Shown in pieces: positions 27,341 to 35,981 of a stretch of 64,000 bases of DNA. Positions within the stretch are counted from its first letter, which is position 1. Every line of letters starts with the position of its first letter. Position numbers and translations under genes: made by a program. This stretch comes from Candidatus Finniella inopinata (GTDB lineage Bacteria; Pseudomonadota; Alphaproteobacteria; Paracaedibacterales; CAIULA01). The DNA lies in assembly GCF_004210305.1 (NCBI RefSeq), contig NZ_SCFB01000002.1:110738-174737 (forward strand), written 5' to 3'. Below the pieces are notes generated by a model, which saw only the letters and a program-made list of their open reading frames with translations, had not been told where the DNA came from and did no database searches.

Positions 27341-28251
27341 TAACCAGAAAAAATTTTCAGATTTTATTAGTCAGTATTTTTTTAAGTTCTTGCGATCAAC
27401 AACCCCCTTTACGGCTAACATTGGATTGGGTCTTGAACCCCCATCATGCCCCTTTGGTCATTGCCCTTACCCAAGGTTTTTTCAAAGAAGAAGGCCTGCA
27501 GGTCGACTTGATCCCAGCGCAAGGGTCTTTGGAAGGGTGCATCCAAGTGGCCGCAAGTGCCGCAGATTTAGCCCTTACCACCGAATCCCAATGGATTATC
27601 CAAAAAGACAAGGGCCTTGATCTGGAACCAGTTTTGACCCTAATCAGCCAACCCCTGGAAGTTTTTGTCAGCCGCGTACCGTTACATCAGTTAAAGGGAA
27701 AACGCATCGGTCACGCCAGCAGCGGTGTTGGATTCTCAGCCGCTGTTCTAAGAAAAATCTTAAAAAACCAGGGTTTAACGGAAAATGATATTATCGACGT
27801 CCATACAAAACATGGGTTGGTGGCGGCCCTGGTCAATCATCAGGTAGATGCCATCGTTAATGCTTATCGAACATATATCGCCGTTGACTTAAAAGGTCAT
27901 AACGGAAAATTCCACATATACCCCTATGAAGACTTAGGCATACCCGTGTTTGCCGCCCAAGTGATGGTAGCAAACCCAAGAATCTCTTCAAAAACTAAAC
28001 AGGCTTTGCAACGCGCCTTAAAAAAAGCTTGTCAATTTATTCACCAAAATCCCGATGAAGCGTGGATGATTTTCAAAACTCACAGGCCAGAGCTGGACAC
28101 CGCTGCCAACCAAGCGCTGTGGCCGTTGATCGGGAAGATGTTTAATGTTGACCCCTTGCCCGTTAGTGAAGAACGCCATCAAACGTTGAAAGTATTTTTA
28201 AGAGAGAATGGGTTGATTAAAAAGGGTGAACTTGTACAATTTACAACTTGA
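27319..28251 (+). CDS. thiY: Thiamine-precursor substrate-binding lipoprotein (NMT1/THI5-like)
   Basis: A periplasmic binding protein for the importer encoded just upstream. After a signal sequence (FQILLVSIFLSSC, lipobox L-S-S-C) the mature protein begins RLTLDWVLNPHHAPLVIALTQGFF, the NMT1/THI5-like opening of HMP-precursor binders. AALVNHQVDAIVNAYRTY and EDLGIPVFAAQVMV are further family blocks. The first codons (M-G-M-V-Y-K-L-L) are encoded by the end of the 352-bp repeat. ATG 27319 or 27325 could start; neither has a good SD. The reading frame stays open back to 26836, so a longer product cannot be excluded. Confidence 0.85.
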   Translation: MGMVYKLLTRKNFQILLVSIFLSSCDQQPPLRLTLDWVLNPHHAPLVIALTQGFFKEEGLQVDLIPAQGSLEGCIQVAASAADLALTTESQWIIQKDKGLDLEPVLTLISQPLEVFVSRVPLHQLKGKRIGHASSGVGFSAAVLRKILKNQGLTENDIIDVHTKHGLVAALVNHQVDAIVNAYRTYIAVDLKGHNGKFHIYPYEDLGIPVFAAQVMVANPRISSKTKQALQRALKKACQFIHQNPDEAWMIFKTHRPELDTAANQALWPLIGKMFNVDPLPVSEERHQTLKVFLRENGLIKKGELVQFTT

Positions 28252-28313
28252 ATTTTAAAACCGAAGAGATTACTTACAAAATATTAGTGATAACACATCT
28301 TAAATGGTTCAAT

Positions 28314-29708
28314 ATGTTTAAAATTACAAAAAAATCATTTCTTGCGTTGCTTTGTGTCCTTTCCATCCAATACTGTATGGCAAGCTCGGCGGATGTTGAT
28401 GCCTCTCCTTCTGAGAAAAAACCTAGATACTTTTACAATCTCTCTCAAAAAGTTCAAACCATCCAAACCAAGCTTACGTCTTTTCACAAGTATGTCACAC
28501 ACCAAATGATAAGATTAAAGGAATTCAAGAAAAGCACAACTTTTGAATCGGCCCCTTTTGTAACAGAATTAATGGATTGCAGGCTGCAAACATCTAAAGA
28601 ACAAGGACATTCGGGGGAGTTCATGTTAGAAAAAGAAGCTGCCTTTTTCCAGATTCCCCGACACCGCCTCGAAAAACTTGCGGAAATACAATTTTCTATA
28701 TATTCAAGTATTGAAGGAATTTTTATTTACAGAGAGGTATTAAAAGCACTTGACACACTTATAGTAAAAGAGAGTTTTGCACCGGCTTTTCCGCTTTTGT
28801 GTACAAAGCCGCAAAGAGATATAAATGTTGCTCAAATAATTGAAGTAATTAAAAAAATTAAATACCACGCACAAAACGAACTTAAAAAATTCAAACCCGA
28901 TGTAATGGATAAACCGGTAGAAACATTACCCTTCATTACCTTTAGGGAAGAGGCTAATCCTATCTTAACTCCCAATGCGATTGTTGAAATTTTAGAGAAT
29001 GAGATAAAGGGAATCCTTGAAGCCATTCTTAATCTTAAAACTTTTGAAGAAGAGGAAAAAGCACAAAAGAATAGAAACAAAAAAAGAAAGCAAAAACAAG
29101 CCAGAAAGCTGAAAGAAAGCCAGTCCCAAACAGTATCCTCGGCGGCAGCACCAGCCGGCCAAGTCCCTGCCAGCAGTTCCTCCTCTAATAGTTCTTCATC
29201 TAGCAGTTCCTCCTCAGAACCTGCTCCTTTAAGTTCAGAAGAAGATGAAGAAGAGGATGCGCAAGGGGAAGCAGCCGGAGCAGCATCTTCCAGTAGCTCT
29301 TCCGCTGCTCAAACTTCCAAAAAAGCGTTTACAAGAATGGAAGAAGAAAAAGCTCAGCAACAAAAACAAATAAAAAGGCAAGAAGACTTAAAAGATCTAA
29401 TCAGCAAAACATTCAGCCCTTTGTACAACACCATTGACTGGAGTGATTGGGAAAAAGCCTTAAGGCAAAATGGATACAGCGTAGAACAAGGAGGTAACGG
29501 AAAAAAAAGTTATATAAATGGGATAACTAGAAAGAAATTTGCCATCGAGAACGCTCACGGGGAGGGATCGAACAAATTCAGTCCAGCAAACATTGGTATT
29601 GTACGAACATTTTGCCTGGACCAAGGCCTTGTGCCTAATGGGATTTTGCCAGACCATATGATTCAACCTTGGTTAAAGACTTTACAAACCGCAGAAGCCA
29701 AACATTAG
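28314..29708 (+). CDS. Exported protein with Lys-rich and poly-Ser linker
   Basis: A 464-residue protein with a signal peptide (MFKITKKSFLALLCVLSIQY, cleavage near CMASS). A helical N-terminal half follows. Next come a Lys-rich segment (RNKKRKQKQARKLKE, about 255-275), a poly-Ser block with acidic patches, and a compact C-terminal domain of about 90 residues starting at DLISKTFSPLYNTIDWSDWE. The C-terminal part (WEKALRQNGYSVEQGGNGKKS then GIVRTFCLDQGLVP) vaguely recalls HicA-type dsRBD-fold toxins; this is only an impression. The open frame begins at 28248, but the signal peptide starts at the ATG at 28314. It converges on the DUF4280 gene of the VgrG module, 23 bases away. A similar architecture is encoded at 46427-48157. 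Confidence 0.75.
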   Translation: MFKITKKSFLALLCVLSIQYCMASSADVDASPSEKKPRYFYNLSQKVQTIQTKLTSFHKYVTHQMIRLKEFKKSTTFESAPFVTELMDCRLQTSKEQGHSGEFMLEKEAAFFQIPRHRLEKLAEIQFSIYSSIEGIFIYREVLKALDTLIVKESFAPAFPLLCTKPQRDINVAQIIEVIKKIKYHAQNELKKFKPDVMDKPVETLPFITFREEANPILTPNAIVEILENEIKGILEAILNLKTFEEEEKAQKNRNKKRKQKQARKLKESQSQTVSSAAAPAGQVPASSSSSNSSSSSSSSSEPAPLSSEEDEEEDAQGEAAGAASSSSSSAAQTSKKAFTRMEEEKAQQQKQIKRQEDLKDLISKTFSPLYNTIDWSDWEKALRQNGYSVEQGGNGKKSYINGITRKKFAIENAHGEGSNKFSPANIGIVRTFCLDQGLVPNGILPDHMIQPWLKTLQTAEAKH

Positions 29709-29731
29709 TCAAATGGGGAGGCGGCCCCCCG

Positions 29732-30121
29732 TCAAGGAATCATGGTAAGCGGCTGGCCAGGAGACCCAATAGCTATGGCAGCGCCCCACATACACGTCAA
29801 AACACTGGAATCGTTCAGGGCTGGCTGACCACCCAGCTGTACTGTGGGGGCTCCTGGTGCCCAGGGCGCCATAGTCATAGGCAGACAGGGCAATGGTACC
29901 AAAATACCCAAAGCAGCTGCTGTGGCAGCAGCCACCAGTGGATTTCCAAGTGTTATGCACATCCCAAAAGGCAAAATGTTTAAAAAGGGAAGATGGTCAT
30001 TAATGGTAGCAGCTGGCATGACCATGGTTAGGTCAAAACTGATGGGCAAAGCCGTCAAGGTGGCGGGCGCTGTCCCCATGCAACAGCTTATAGGGGCTGT
30101 AGAGATAGTTTGTACGCCCAT
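29732..30121 (-). CDS. DUF4280/PAAR-like spike-tip protein
   Basis: A 129-residue protein of the PAAR-like DUF4280/DUF4150 type. These proteins cap the VgrG spike of type VI secretion or related contractile systems. Visible signatures are NILPFGMCITLGNPLVAAATAAALG, PLPCLPMTMAPWAPG and PALNDSSVLTCMWGAAIAI, with Cys residues at the expected metal-binding places. It is the last gene of the vgrG operon, two bases after the YwqK-like gene. Many short open frames overlap it on the other strand and are shadows. Confidence 0.85.
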   Translation of the reverse strand: MGVQTISTAPISCCMGTAPATLTALPISFDLTMVMPAATINDHLPFLNILPFGMCITLGNPLVAAATAAALGILVPLPCLPMTMAPWAPGAPTVQLGGQPALNDSSVLTCMWGAAIAIGSPGQPLTMIP

Positions 30122-30123
30122 AA

Positions 30124-30789
30124 TTATCCTCCTCTGTTTTTGTTAGCTGGGTCGATTAAGGCTTTTCCATCTTTACCCAAAACAACAGCATAAGCGGTCG
30201 CCTTGCCCTTTTGATAGGGGGTGCGTTTCAATAACTCCCCCGTTGAATAGAACATATCTTGGTTCTTCACCAACAATCCATTTTCATACTGGCTAACTTG
30301 GCAAACGCCCCCGCCCTGACTTTTGGGAAAATAGGTTGTCGACATACCGTGCTGAAGTCCGTTCTTATAAGCGGTTTTTTGGCAGATATCACCGAATTGA
30401 TCATAGAAAACAAAATCCCCGTCCAGTTTACCCTTGGCATAATTTCCAACAACCCGTTTAAGACCTGACGGATAATACCCAACCATCGGACCATCCAGAA
30501 CGTTATTTTTATAAATCATAATCGTCTCGACACTTTCGTCATCAAGATACGTTGTTGCCCTACCTTCAAGTTGATTATCTTGATAGGCCATTTGGTGGGT
30601 CATTTTATTTTCTTCATTATAAATAACCAACTCACCATTCTTTTTCCCATCCTTATAGGTGACAACAAGGCGACCACTTCCCTGATGAATTTCATAAACA
30701 CCCTCTGTCGGGGCGCAGGTTACAGGTTTTCCGTCTTTAAAAACAAAAACATCCCGAGGTGGTGCAACTTTTTTCTGTTCGTCTGCCAT
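30124..30789 (-). CDS. YwqK/MORN-repeat protein of the VgrG module
   Basis: A 221-residue protein made of MORN-like repeats of about 20-23 residues (DGKKNGELVIYN, NNVLDGPMVGYYPSGLK, KGKLDGDFVFYDQFG, NGLQHGMSTTYF). The family is called YwqK antitoxin because Bacillus YwqK neutralises a toxin. In T6SS loci such proteins lie between vgrG and PAAR genes and may be adaptors or immunity proteins. There is no signal peptide. Spacing of 2 bases on each side makes a tight operon with vgrG and the DUF4280 gene. Confidence 0.8.
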   Translation of the reverse strand: MADEQKKVAPPRDVFVFKDGKPVTCAPTEGVYEIHQGSGRLVVTYKDGKKNGELVIYNEENKMTHQMAYQDNQLEGRATTYLDDESVETIMIYKNNVLDGPMVGYYPSGLKRVVGNYAKGKLDGDFVFYDQFGDICQKTAYKNGLQHGMSTTYFPKSQGGGVCQVSQYENGLLVKNQDMFYSTGELLKRTPYQKGKATAYAVVLGKDGKALIDPANKNRGG

Positions 30790-30791
30790 CG

Positions 30792-32858
30792 TTAATTCAC
30801 CTTAACCAAAGCAGCTTGTATTTTAACAGCGCTTCCGCCTTTTAGTTCTACTGCCATCTTGCCTTCTATTTGAACCATATTTGCCTCATCCTTGATGGCC
30901 AGATCTGATTTGCGCGCAATGCCAAGCGCCGCTTGCTGTGTGATTAACATCTCAGCTTTGCTGTCAATGTTCATGGCCGCTTGTTGTTCAATGGACATAT
31001 CAGACTTCATAACAATGTTCATGGCCGCCTGTTGTTCAATGGACATATCAGACTTCATAGCAATGTTCATGCCGGCAGTAAGGTTAATATTCTTAGCAGA
31101 TTTAAAAGAAATATCGTCTGTACTGATAATATCAACCTTACCTGTAACGTTGATGGTAATATTTCCATTTTCTAACGTCAGTTCATAATTCCCTTTTGTA
31201 ATTTTGATAACGTCATCGCCATCGGTAATGTCCAAAAGGTGGGTCGTCCCCTGGCCCTTTTGAATCTCTGATTTATTTCCTTTATGAATGGTTAGGGTAT
31301 CGTCGCCTTTAAAAATATCTTCGGTACGCGAATGGACGATTTCGTTATTCCAATCTTTTTGGGCATGCATATAAATTTCTTCGCTACCCTTTTCATCCTC
31401 AAAACGCAGTTCATTAAAACCACCCCCTTTTTTGGATGAATTGGATTTAAAAGTACTTTTGGTCGGGCTTTCAGTTACGTAATCTGGAGGCATGTGGTCA
31501 GCATTATAAACGCACCCAATAACTAGAGGGCGATCGGGATCCCCATCAATAAAGGTGACGACAACCTCCATTCCTATACGCGGTGTTACCAACCCACCCC
31601 AATTGGTCCCTGCCCAGTTTTGGGCCACGCGAATCCAACAAGAGCTTTCCTCATTCTTTTTTCCATAGAGATCCCAATGGAACTGAACTTTGATCCGCCC
31701 ATATTGATCGCAGAAAACTTCCTCGCCCGCTGGGCCGGTGACAATGGCTGTTTGGTTGCTGAAAATACGAGGTTTGGGGGTTTTTGAAGGGGGGCGGAAC
31801 GATATTTCGCCTGGAAAAGCCTGAAAGTCATTTTTATAGACAACGGATTTAGACTCAGGTGTGTGTCCCTGATTAATGGTGTGCACGACCTTATATAAGA
31901 CATATTCCTTATTAAAATCAGCCCGTGGATGATCAGACAGTTCAAATTTCTTGCCCGCAGAAAACGCGCCGGCCGTACTACTGCCCTGGCACAACTGACT
32001 GGACCATTCCAAGGCTTGCAACCGCATATCGGCCAGGGTCTCGCCCTGATCCAGTTTTTCAAATCTGCCTGGGTATTCATATACGCGACCACTTTTACCA
32101 ACCCCAGAAACTTTGGGCTGTAAGGCCGTCAGCGGCGTTAGATAATTATAATCAACGGTTTGAAAATCTTTGGTTGTAACTTGATGGTAAAGGTTGAAAT
32201 GAAGAATCGTATTCAAGGCCGCCTGATCGGTTTGGTTGGCGTTTAAAGAAATAGCCTCCTCCTCCACAGGTTTTGAGGAACTGCTGTCATCCGTCAGCAC
32301 CATAATGTGACCTTCTTCTGTGTGCTTGAAGAAATAGAAGATCCCTTCTTCCTCCATCAATCGACAGACAAAATCAAAACAACTTTCGCCATATTGAACG
32401 CAATAGTCCCGAATTGTTTGACCACACGTTGTTACCAAGTTCTCAACCTCAGTAATACCGTTTTCTTTCAAAACCTTTAAAATGGTATCAATCGCACTTT
32501 TGTTTGGAAAAATTCGGTAATCTTTGGTGAATTTCAATAACCAAAACTTAGGGTATATGGATGCTTCATAAAACGTTATGTTTTCGCCCTGCTCTGTGCT
32601 AATGGTTTTTTTTTGTTGAACTTTTCCAACAATACCGCAAAAGTGTCGAGGCGATGCCGCCTGCAAAAGACTTGTATAGCTTTCAAAGCTTACGGTGACT
32701 TCTGTCCCCAGCAGACTGGCCAGATCTAATGTGGAAGAGGACGAATGAAACCCAAGTTCAAATTCAAAAGGTGAAGATAGTTCCTCATAGCCCGTCAATC
32801 GATCGATTTTTAAAGTATCTTCGCCTAAGCTTGTTTTAATTTTTAAAGCAGAGACCAA
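30792..32858 (-). CDS. vgrG: Type VI secretion tip protein VgrG
   Basis: VgrG trimers form the spike that pierces target membranes. The 688-residue protein has the gp27-like part (RLTGYEELSSPFEFELGFHS, then DYCVQYGESCFDFVCRLMEEEGIFYFF) and the gp5-like OB region (CDQYGRIKVQFHWD, CWIRVAQNWAGTNWGGLVTPRIGMEVVVTFIDGDPDRPLVIG). The needle has DGDDVIKITKGNYELTLENG and then near-perfect repeats of SDMSIEQQAAMNI. The start is odd: only TTG at 32858 is in frame, with a TGA two codons upstream and no SD. An ATG 8 bases upstream is in another frame. No other T6SS structural gene is in the window. Confidence 0.92.
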   Translation of the reverse strand: MVSALKIKTSLGEDTLKIDRLTGYEELSSPFEFELGFHSSSSTLDLASLLGTEVTVSFESYTSLLQAASPRHFCGIVGKVQQKKTISTEQGENITFYEASIYPKFWLLKFTKDYRIFPNKSAIDTILKVLKENGITEVENLVTTCGQTIRDYCVQYGESCFDFVCRLMEEEGIFYFFKHTEEGHIMVLTDDSSSSKPVEEEAISLNANQTDQAALNTILHFNLYHQVTTKDFQTVDYNYLTPLTALQPKVSGVGKSGRVYEYPGRFEKLDQGETLADMRLQALEWSSQLCQGSSTAGAFSAGKKFELSDHPRADFNKEYVLYKVVHTINQGHTPESKSVVYKNDFQAFPGEISFRPPSKTPKPRIFSNQTAIVTGPAGEEVFCDQYGRIKVQFHWDLYGKKNEESSCWIRVAQNWAGTNWGGLVTPRIGMEVVVTFIDGDPDRPLVIGCVYNADHMPPDYVTESPTKSTFKSNSSKKGGGFNELRFEDEKGSEEIYMHAQKDWNNEIVHSRTEDIFKGDDTLTIHKGNKSEIQKGQGTTHLLDITDGDDVIKITKGNYELTLENGNITINVTGKVDIISTDDISFKSAKNINLTAGMNIAMKSDMSIEQQAAMNIVMKSDMSIEQQAAMNIDSKAEMLITQQAALGIARKSDLAIKDEANMVQIEGKMAVELKGGSAVKIQAALVKVN

Positions 32859-32936
32859 TTTTCATGAATTTTTAATAACTGTTTAGGTAAAATTAAGTTT
32901 GGAGTTTTCAGATAAAGATGTCGAGAGAAAATTGAA

Positions 32937-33482
32937 ATGATTAAAAAAGTTTGCGTTTTTTGCAGTTCATCGGACTTGGTAGATATCACTTACCATCAAG
33001 CAGCAGCTTTGTTAGGGACCCTTTTGGCAAAACAGGGTTTCGATCTTGTCTTTGGTGGGGGTGCCACAGGCTTAATGGGGGCAACGTCAAAAGCAGCCAT
33101 AGAAAACGGGGGCAGTGTCTATGGTTTTATGCCTGAATTCCTAAGGGCTCTTGAAGGGACAGAGCTTGATGCGAATCACCTGGAAATTGTTGATACGATG
33201 CACACTCGCAAGCAAAAGATGTACGATCATGCCGACGCCTTCATCGTTTTGCCTGGTGGATTTGGAACTTTGGACGAGTTGTTTGAAACTCTGGGTTGGC
33301 GGCAACTTGAACTGCATCTTAAACCGATTGTTGTTGTGAATACGTTGTCTTATTGGGACCCCTTGAAAAAACTTTTCGAATGTGTGATTGACAATAACTT
33401 TGCCCTGCCCAAACATCGGCAATACCTAACATTTGTTGACACCCCTGAACAGGCTATTGAATCCTTGCAGGATGTAAGCTAA
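32937..33482 (+). CDS. LOG-family nucleotide phosphoribohydrolase
   Basis: A 181-residue Rossmann-fold protein of the TIGR00730/LOG family, which removes ribose 5-phosphate from N6-modified AMP (cytokinin riboside monophosphate) or AMP. The family motif PGGFGTLDE (about 104-112) and GGGATGLMGA near residue 41 are present, with MHTRKQKMYDHADAFIVLP between. The Arg and Glu of the active site (TRKQ, TLDE) are retained. It is divergent from vgrG and 31 bases upstream of fmt. Confidence 0.92.
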   Translation: MIKKVCVFCSSSDLVDITYHQAAALLGTLLAKQGFDLVFGGGATGLMGATSKAAIENGGSVYGFMPEFLRALEGTELDANHLEIVDTMHTRKQKMYDHADAFIVLPGGFGTLDELFETLGWRQLELHLKPIVVVNTLSYWDPLKKLFECVIDNNFALPKHRQYLTFVDTPEQAIESLQDVS

Positions 33483-33513
33483 CCCAGTTTTTTAAGGTTT
33501 AACAAAAAATACC

Positions 33514-34449
33514 ATGCGCTTAATTTTTATGGGAAGTCCCGACTTTTCTGTCCCCGCCTTAAAGGCTTTAAAGCAGGCAGGGCATACAATTGTTGCCGTC
33601 TATTGCCAACCGCCTCGGTCAAAGGATCGAGGGCACCATTTGCAAAAAGGCGCCGTTCACCAAGCGGCTGAACAGATGGGCATCCCGGTTTATACCCCAA
33701 CAACGTTGCGTGACGCGGCAACCCAGCGGGAATTTGCCAGCCACCAGGCTGATGCAGCGATTGTGGCTGCCTATGGTTTGATTCTGCCCCAGGTGATTTT
33801 AGATATTCCCCCCTATGGGTGTTTAAATATACACGCTTCATTGTTACCCCGCTGGCGGGGCGCTGCCCCCATTCAACGGGCCATTTTGGCCGGTGACACC
33901 GAAACAGGCATTACCATTATGCAAATGGAGGCTGGGCTTGACACGGGGCCAATGTTGGTAAAAAAAAATGTGCCGATTACCCTTGATACAACCACCCCTC
34001 TTTTGCATGACACCTTGGCTGAAAAGGGTGCCAATCTTATTGTCGGGACTTTGGCAGATTTAGATGATTATCGACGTCAGGCCATTGTTCAACCTGAGGA
34101 AGGGGTAACATATGCGGCCAAGTTGGTAAAGGCCGAGGGACAGCTAGATTTTTCCAAACCAGCCCACCAACTGGATCGTGCCATTCGCGCCCTTAACCCT
34201 TGGCCAGGGACATGGCTGGATCATAATGGCACCGTTATCAAAATTTTAAAGGCCCGCCCTCTTGACGGCGATTACGGTCTCCCAGGACAATTCAGCCATA
34301 CCACCCAGGACCCTTTGATAGTCAGCTGCGCTGAGGGGGGGTTAGCTTTACAAACATTACAAAAGCCCGGCGGTCGCCCCATGGACGTTTTAGACTTTCT
34401 CAGGGGACATACTATACTGTCCTCTTATTTGCCAAAAATCATTGAATAA
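33514..34449 (+). CDS. fmt: Methionyl-tRNA formyltransferase
   Basis: Fmt formylates Met-tRNAi for initiation. The catalytic block LNIHASLLPRWRGAAPIQRAI holds the Asn and His, and GLDTGPML the Asp region. The C-terminal OB-like domain (TYAAKLVKAEGQLDF, RALNPWPGTWL) is complete. The end reads PGGRPMDVLDFLRGHTILSSYLPKIIE. A decayed second version of this tail is found 1.3 kb downstream beyond the exported methyltransferase gene. def, the usual partner, is not here. Confidence 0.95.
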   Translation: MRLIFMGSPDFSVPALKALKQAGHTIVAVYCQPPRSKDRGHHLQKGAVHQAAEQMGIPVYTPTTLRDAATQREFASHQADAAIVAAYGLILPQVILDIPPYGCLNIHASLLPRWRGAAPIQRAILAGDTETGITIMQMEAGLDTGPMLVKKNVPITLDTTTPLLHDTLAEKGANLIVGTLADLDDYRRQAIVQPEEGVTYAAKLVKAEGQLDFSKPAHQLDRAIRALNPWPGTWLDHNGTVIKILKARPLDGDYGLPGQFSHTTQDPLIVSCAEGGLALQTLQKPGGRPMDVLDFLRGHTILSSYLPKIIE

Positions 34450-34529
34450 ATAGTTTTTTTGAATGACAAACGCGCACAAAAGTTTTAGATTCTAAGCCAA
34501 TTCAATTCAATAAATTAATAGGATAGAAA

Positions 34530-35702
34530 ATGGCCTTTAAAAATTTGTTACACTCTTTTTTATACCCATCAATTTTCCTTTTTGGTATGTCAAGCGTTCA
34601 AGCCAGCAGTAGCCAAAAATCCGAAAAAACGCCCCAAGAGGAAGCTTCTGAAACCTTGCCGTTAAGGATGAGGCGCTTGGAAGCACTCGTTCCCATGAAT
34701 GCTCCCAATCGGTTGGCTATGTCGGAAAAATTACTGAACCTCCAAGAATCCCTCCCAGGCAACACATCCAAAGGGAATGGTTATACCTTTAGTGCAATAA
34801 GGGAATGGCACATTTCCTCCCTAGAGACCATCCTGACGAACAACAAAAACCGTTCTATAGAGGACCCCATTTTTGTCGCTGATTGGGGGTGCGGTCTCGG
34901 CACATTTGCCCTGCACGCTATCTTCCGTGGGATGAATGTGTGGGGGCTCGATCACAACGAAACATCCGCGGCCTACGCAAACAAATTGATTTGGGGTTCA
35001 AAAAAATTGTTATCGAACCCCAAGGCACTGGCAGATCAGTACAAAATTTTTGTGGGATGCGTCACTAAACCATCTGAAAAATTTTTGAGTCGTCAGAACG
35101 ACGTGAGCGTTTCCTTTAATCTCATCCCTCATTTATCCCCTGATCAATCAGACGCCTTATTAAGAAACATGGCTCAAACGACCAAACCTGGTTGTCTCGT
35201 TCTGATTGTGTCAGATACCCCTCATGGTTTGAATCTCCCAGAGCCTGCAGTGTCCTTCTATGAAAATCAACGGAAAAAAGGCAGCAAATATCCCGGATAT
35301 GCCTTGTATACACGAGCGTTCCAGGTCGACAGGTCTCGGATCCTCAAGGATGTTTCTGCTGTAACCCCCAAAATCCTGGCTACACAACAATCAGAAAGCG
35401 AATTAGAAGCGATGAATTTAAAGAATATTTATAACTTCGTGGATTACCAGGAGCTTTCTGCCCGGGTTCAAGACGTGGGTCTGACGGTTGAGAACGTCTT
35501 TTACACAAATGTGAGTGGACAAAATCCCCTCGTTCCCTGTGCAGAGGCTGAGCATAGAAATCTGCTCGCCAGACATAAAGGGAAGGTATTTCTTATCGCC
35601 CGAAAACTAACAGATGGGTCAAACACTTCAAGCTTGACGGGCTCAGGTTCCGCAAACAGAGAAAGCGCAACCTCCTCAGATTCTTCGAGCACTTCAAATT
35701 AA
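34530..35702 (+). CDS. Exported SAM-dependent methyltransferase-like protein
   Basis: A 390-residue protein with a signal peptide (LLHSFLYPSIFLFGMSSVQA, cleavage before SSSQK) and a class I methyltransferase fold. Motif I is FVADWGCGLGTFALHA (about 112-127), the acidic end of strand 2 is NVWGLDHNE, and a later NLIPHLSPDQSDALLRNMAQTTKPGCLVLIVSD matches motifs IV-V. The C-terminus is a Ser/Thr-rich tail (SGSANRESATSSDSSSTSN). The target is unknown. Export of a SAM enzyme only makes sense if it reaches a compartment with SAM, such as a host cytoplasm; this is inference. It sits between fmt and a displaced fmt tail, a sign of insertion. Confidence 0.78.
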   Translation: MAFKNLLHSFLYPSIFLFGMSSVQASSSQKSEKTPQEEASETLPLRMRRLEALVPMNAPNRLAMSEKLLNLQESLPGNTSKGNGYTFSAIREWHISSLETILTNNKNRSIEDPIFVADWGCGLGTFALHAIFRGMNVWGLDHNETSAAYANKLIWGSKKLLSNPKALADQYKIFVGCVTKPSEKFLSRQNDVSVSFNLIPHLSPDQSDALLRNMAQTTKPGCLVLIVSDTPHGLNLPEPAVSFYENQRKKGSKYPGYALYTRAFQVDRSRILKDVSAVTPKILATQQSESELEAMNLKNIYNFVDYQELSARVQDVGLTVENVFYTNVSGQNPLVPCAEAEHRNLLARHKGKVFLIARKLTDGSNTSSLTGSGSANRESATSSDSSSTSN

Positions 35703-35734
35703 ATATTCTCCAACCATCCCACAGAAAGTCAAAG

Positions 35735-35769
35735 TTTTTCCGGTCGTTAATCCTTTATGACCGGAAAAA
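35735..35769. terminator. Perfect 11-bp hairpin after exported methyltransferase gene
   Basis: TTTTTCCGGTC (35735-35745) pairs with GACCGGAAAAA (35759-35769) around a 13-base loop. It lies 33 bases after the methyltransferase stop and ends at the first base of the displaced fmt tail. It is either a terminator without a long T tract or part of the insertion boundary. Confidence 0.6.
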
Positions 35770-35876
35770 GCCCGACGGGCGCCCCCTGGACGGTTTTAGA
35801 CTTTCTGAGGGGGTGTACCCTTTCCAATGACTTAAAAAAACATCTAGAAATTTTAAAAAAACGTCTATACAACTAA
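35765..35876 (+). pseudogene. Displaced, decayed 3' tail of fmt
   Basis: This non-coding stretch matches the end of fmt (34360-34410): AAAGCCCG-CGG-CGCCCC-TGGACG and TTTTAGACTTTCT are shared. Dropping one extra G (in GGACGG, about 35793) opens a frame reading K-P-D-G-R-P-L-D-V-L-D-F-L-R-G-C-T, then SNDLKKHLEILKKRLYN and a stop at 35874-35876. That is a plausible Fmt C-terminus, and different from the end of the intact gene. It suggests the original tail was pushed downstream when the methyltransferase gene arrived. Confidence 0.8.
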
Positions 35877-35981
35877 AAATGCTTTGACAGGTCGCCATTG
35901 AAACCTTCAAGCTTAAAAAAACACCTCCCTATATAAAATTAATGTCTTTCTTATCAATAGAAGGTTAAGTAGAAGAATTCT

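Noticed and set aside
29669-30146. Plus-strand frames opposite the DUF4280 gene
   Set aside because: The reverse-strand protein has clear family motifs, tight operon spacing and the others do not.
35885-35940. TTGACA-like promoter before the DUF4167 gene
   Set aside because: A -35-like TTGACA is present but no -10 lies at a suitable distance.
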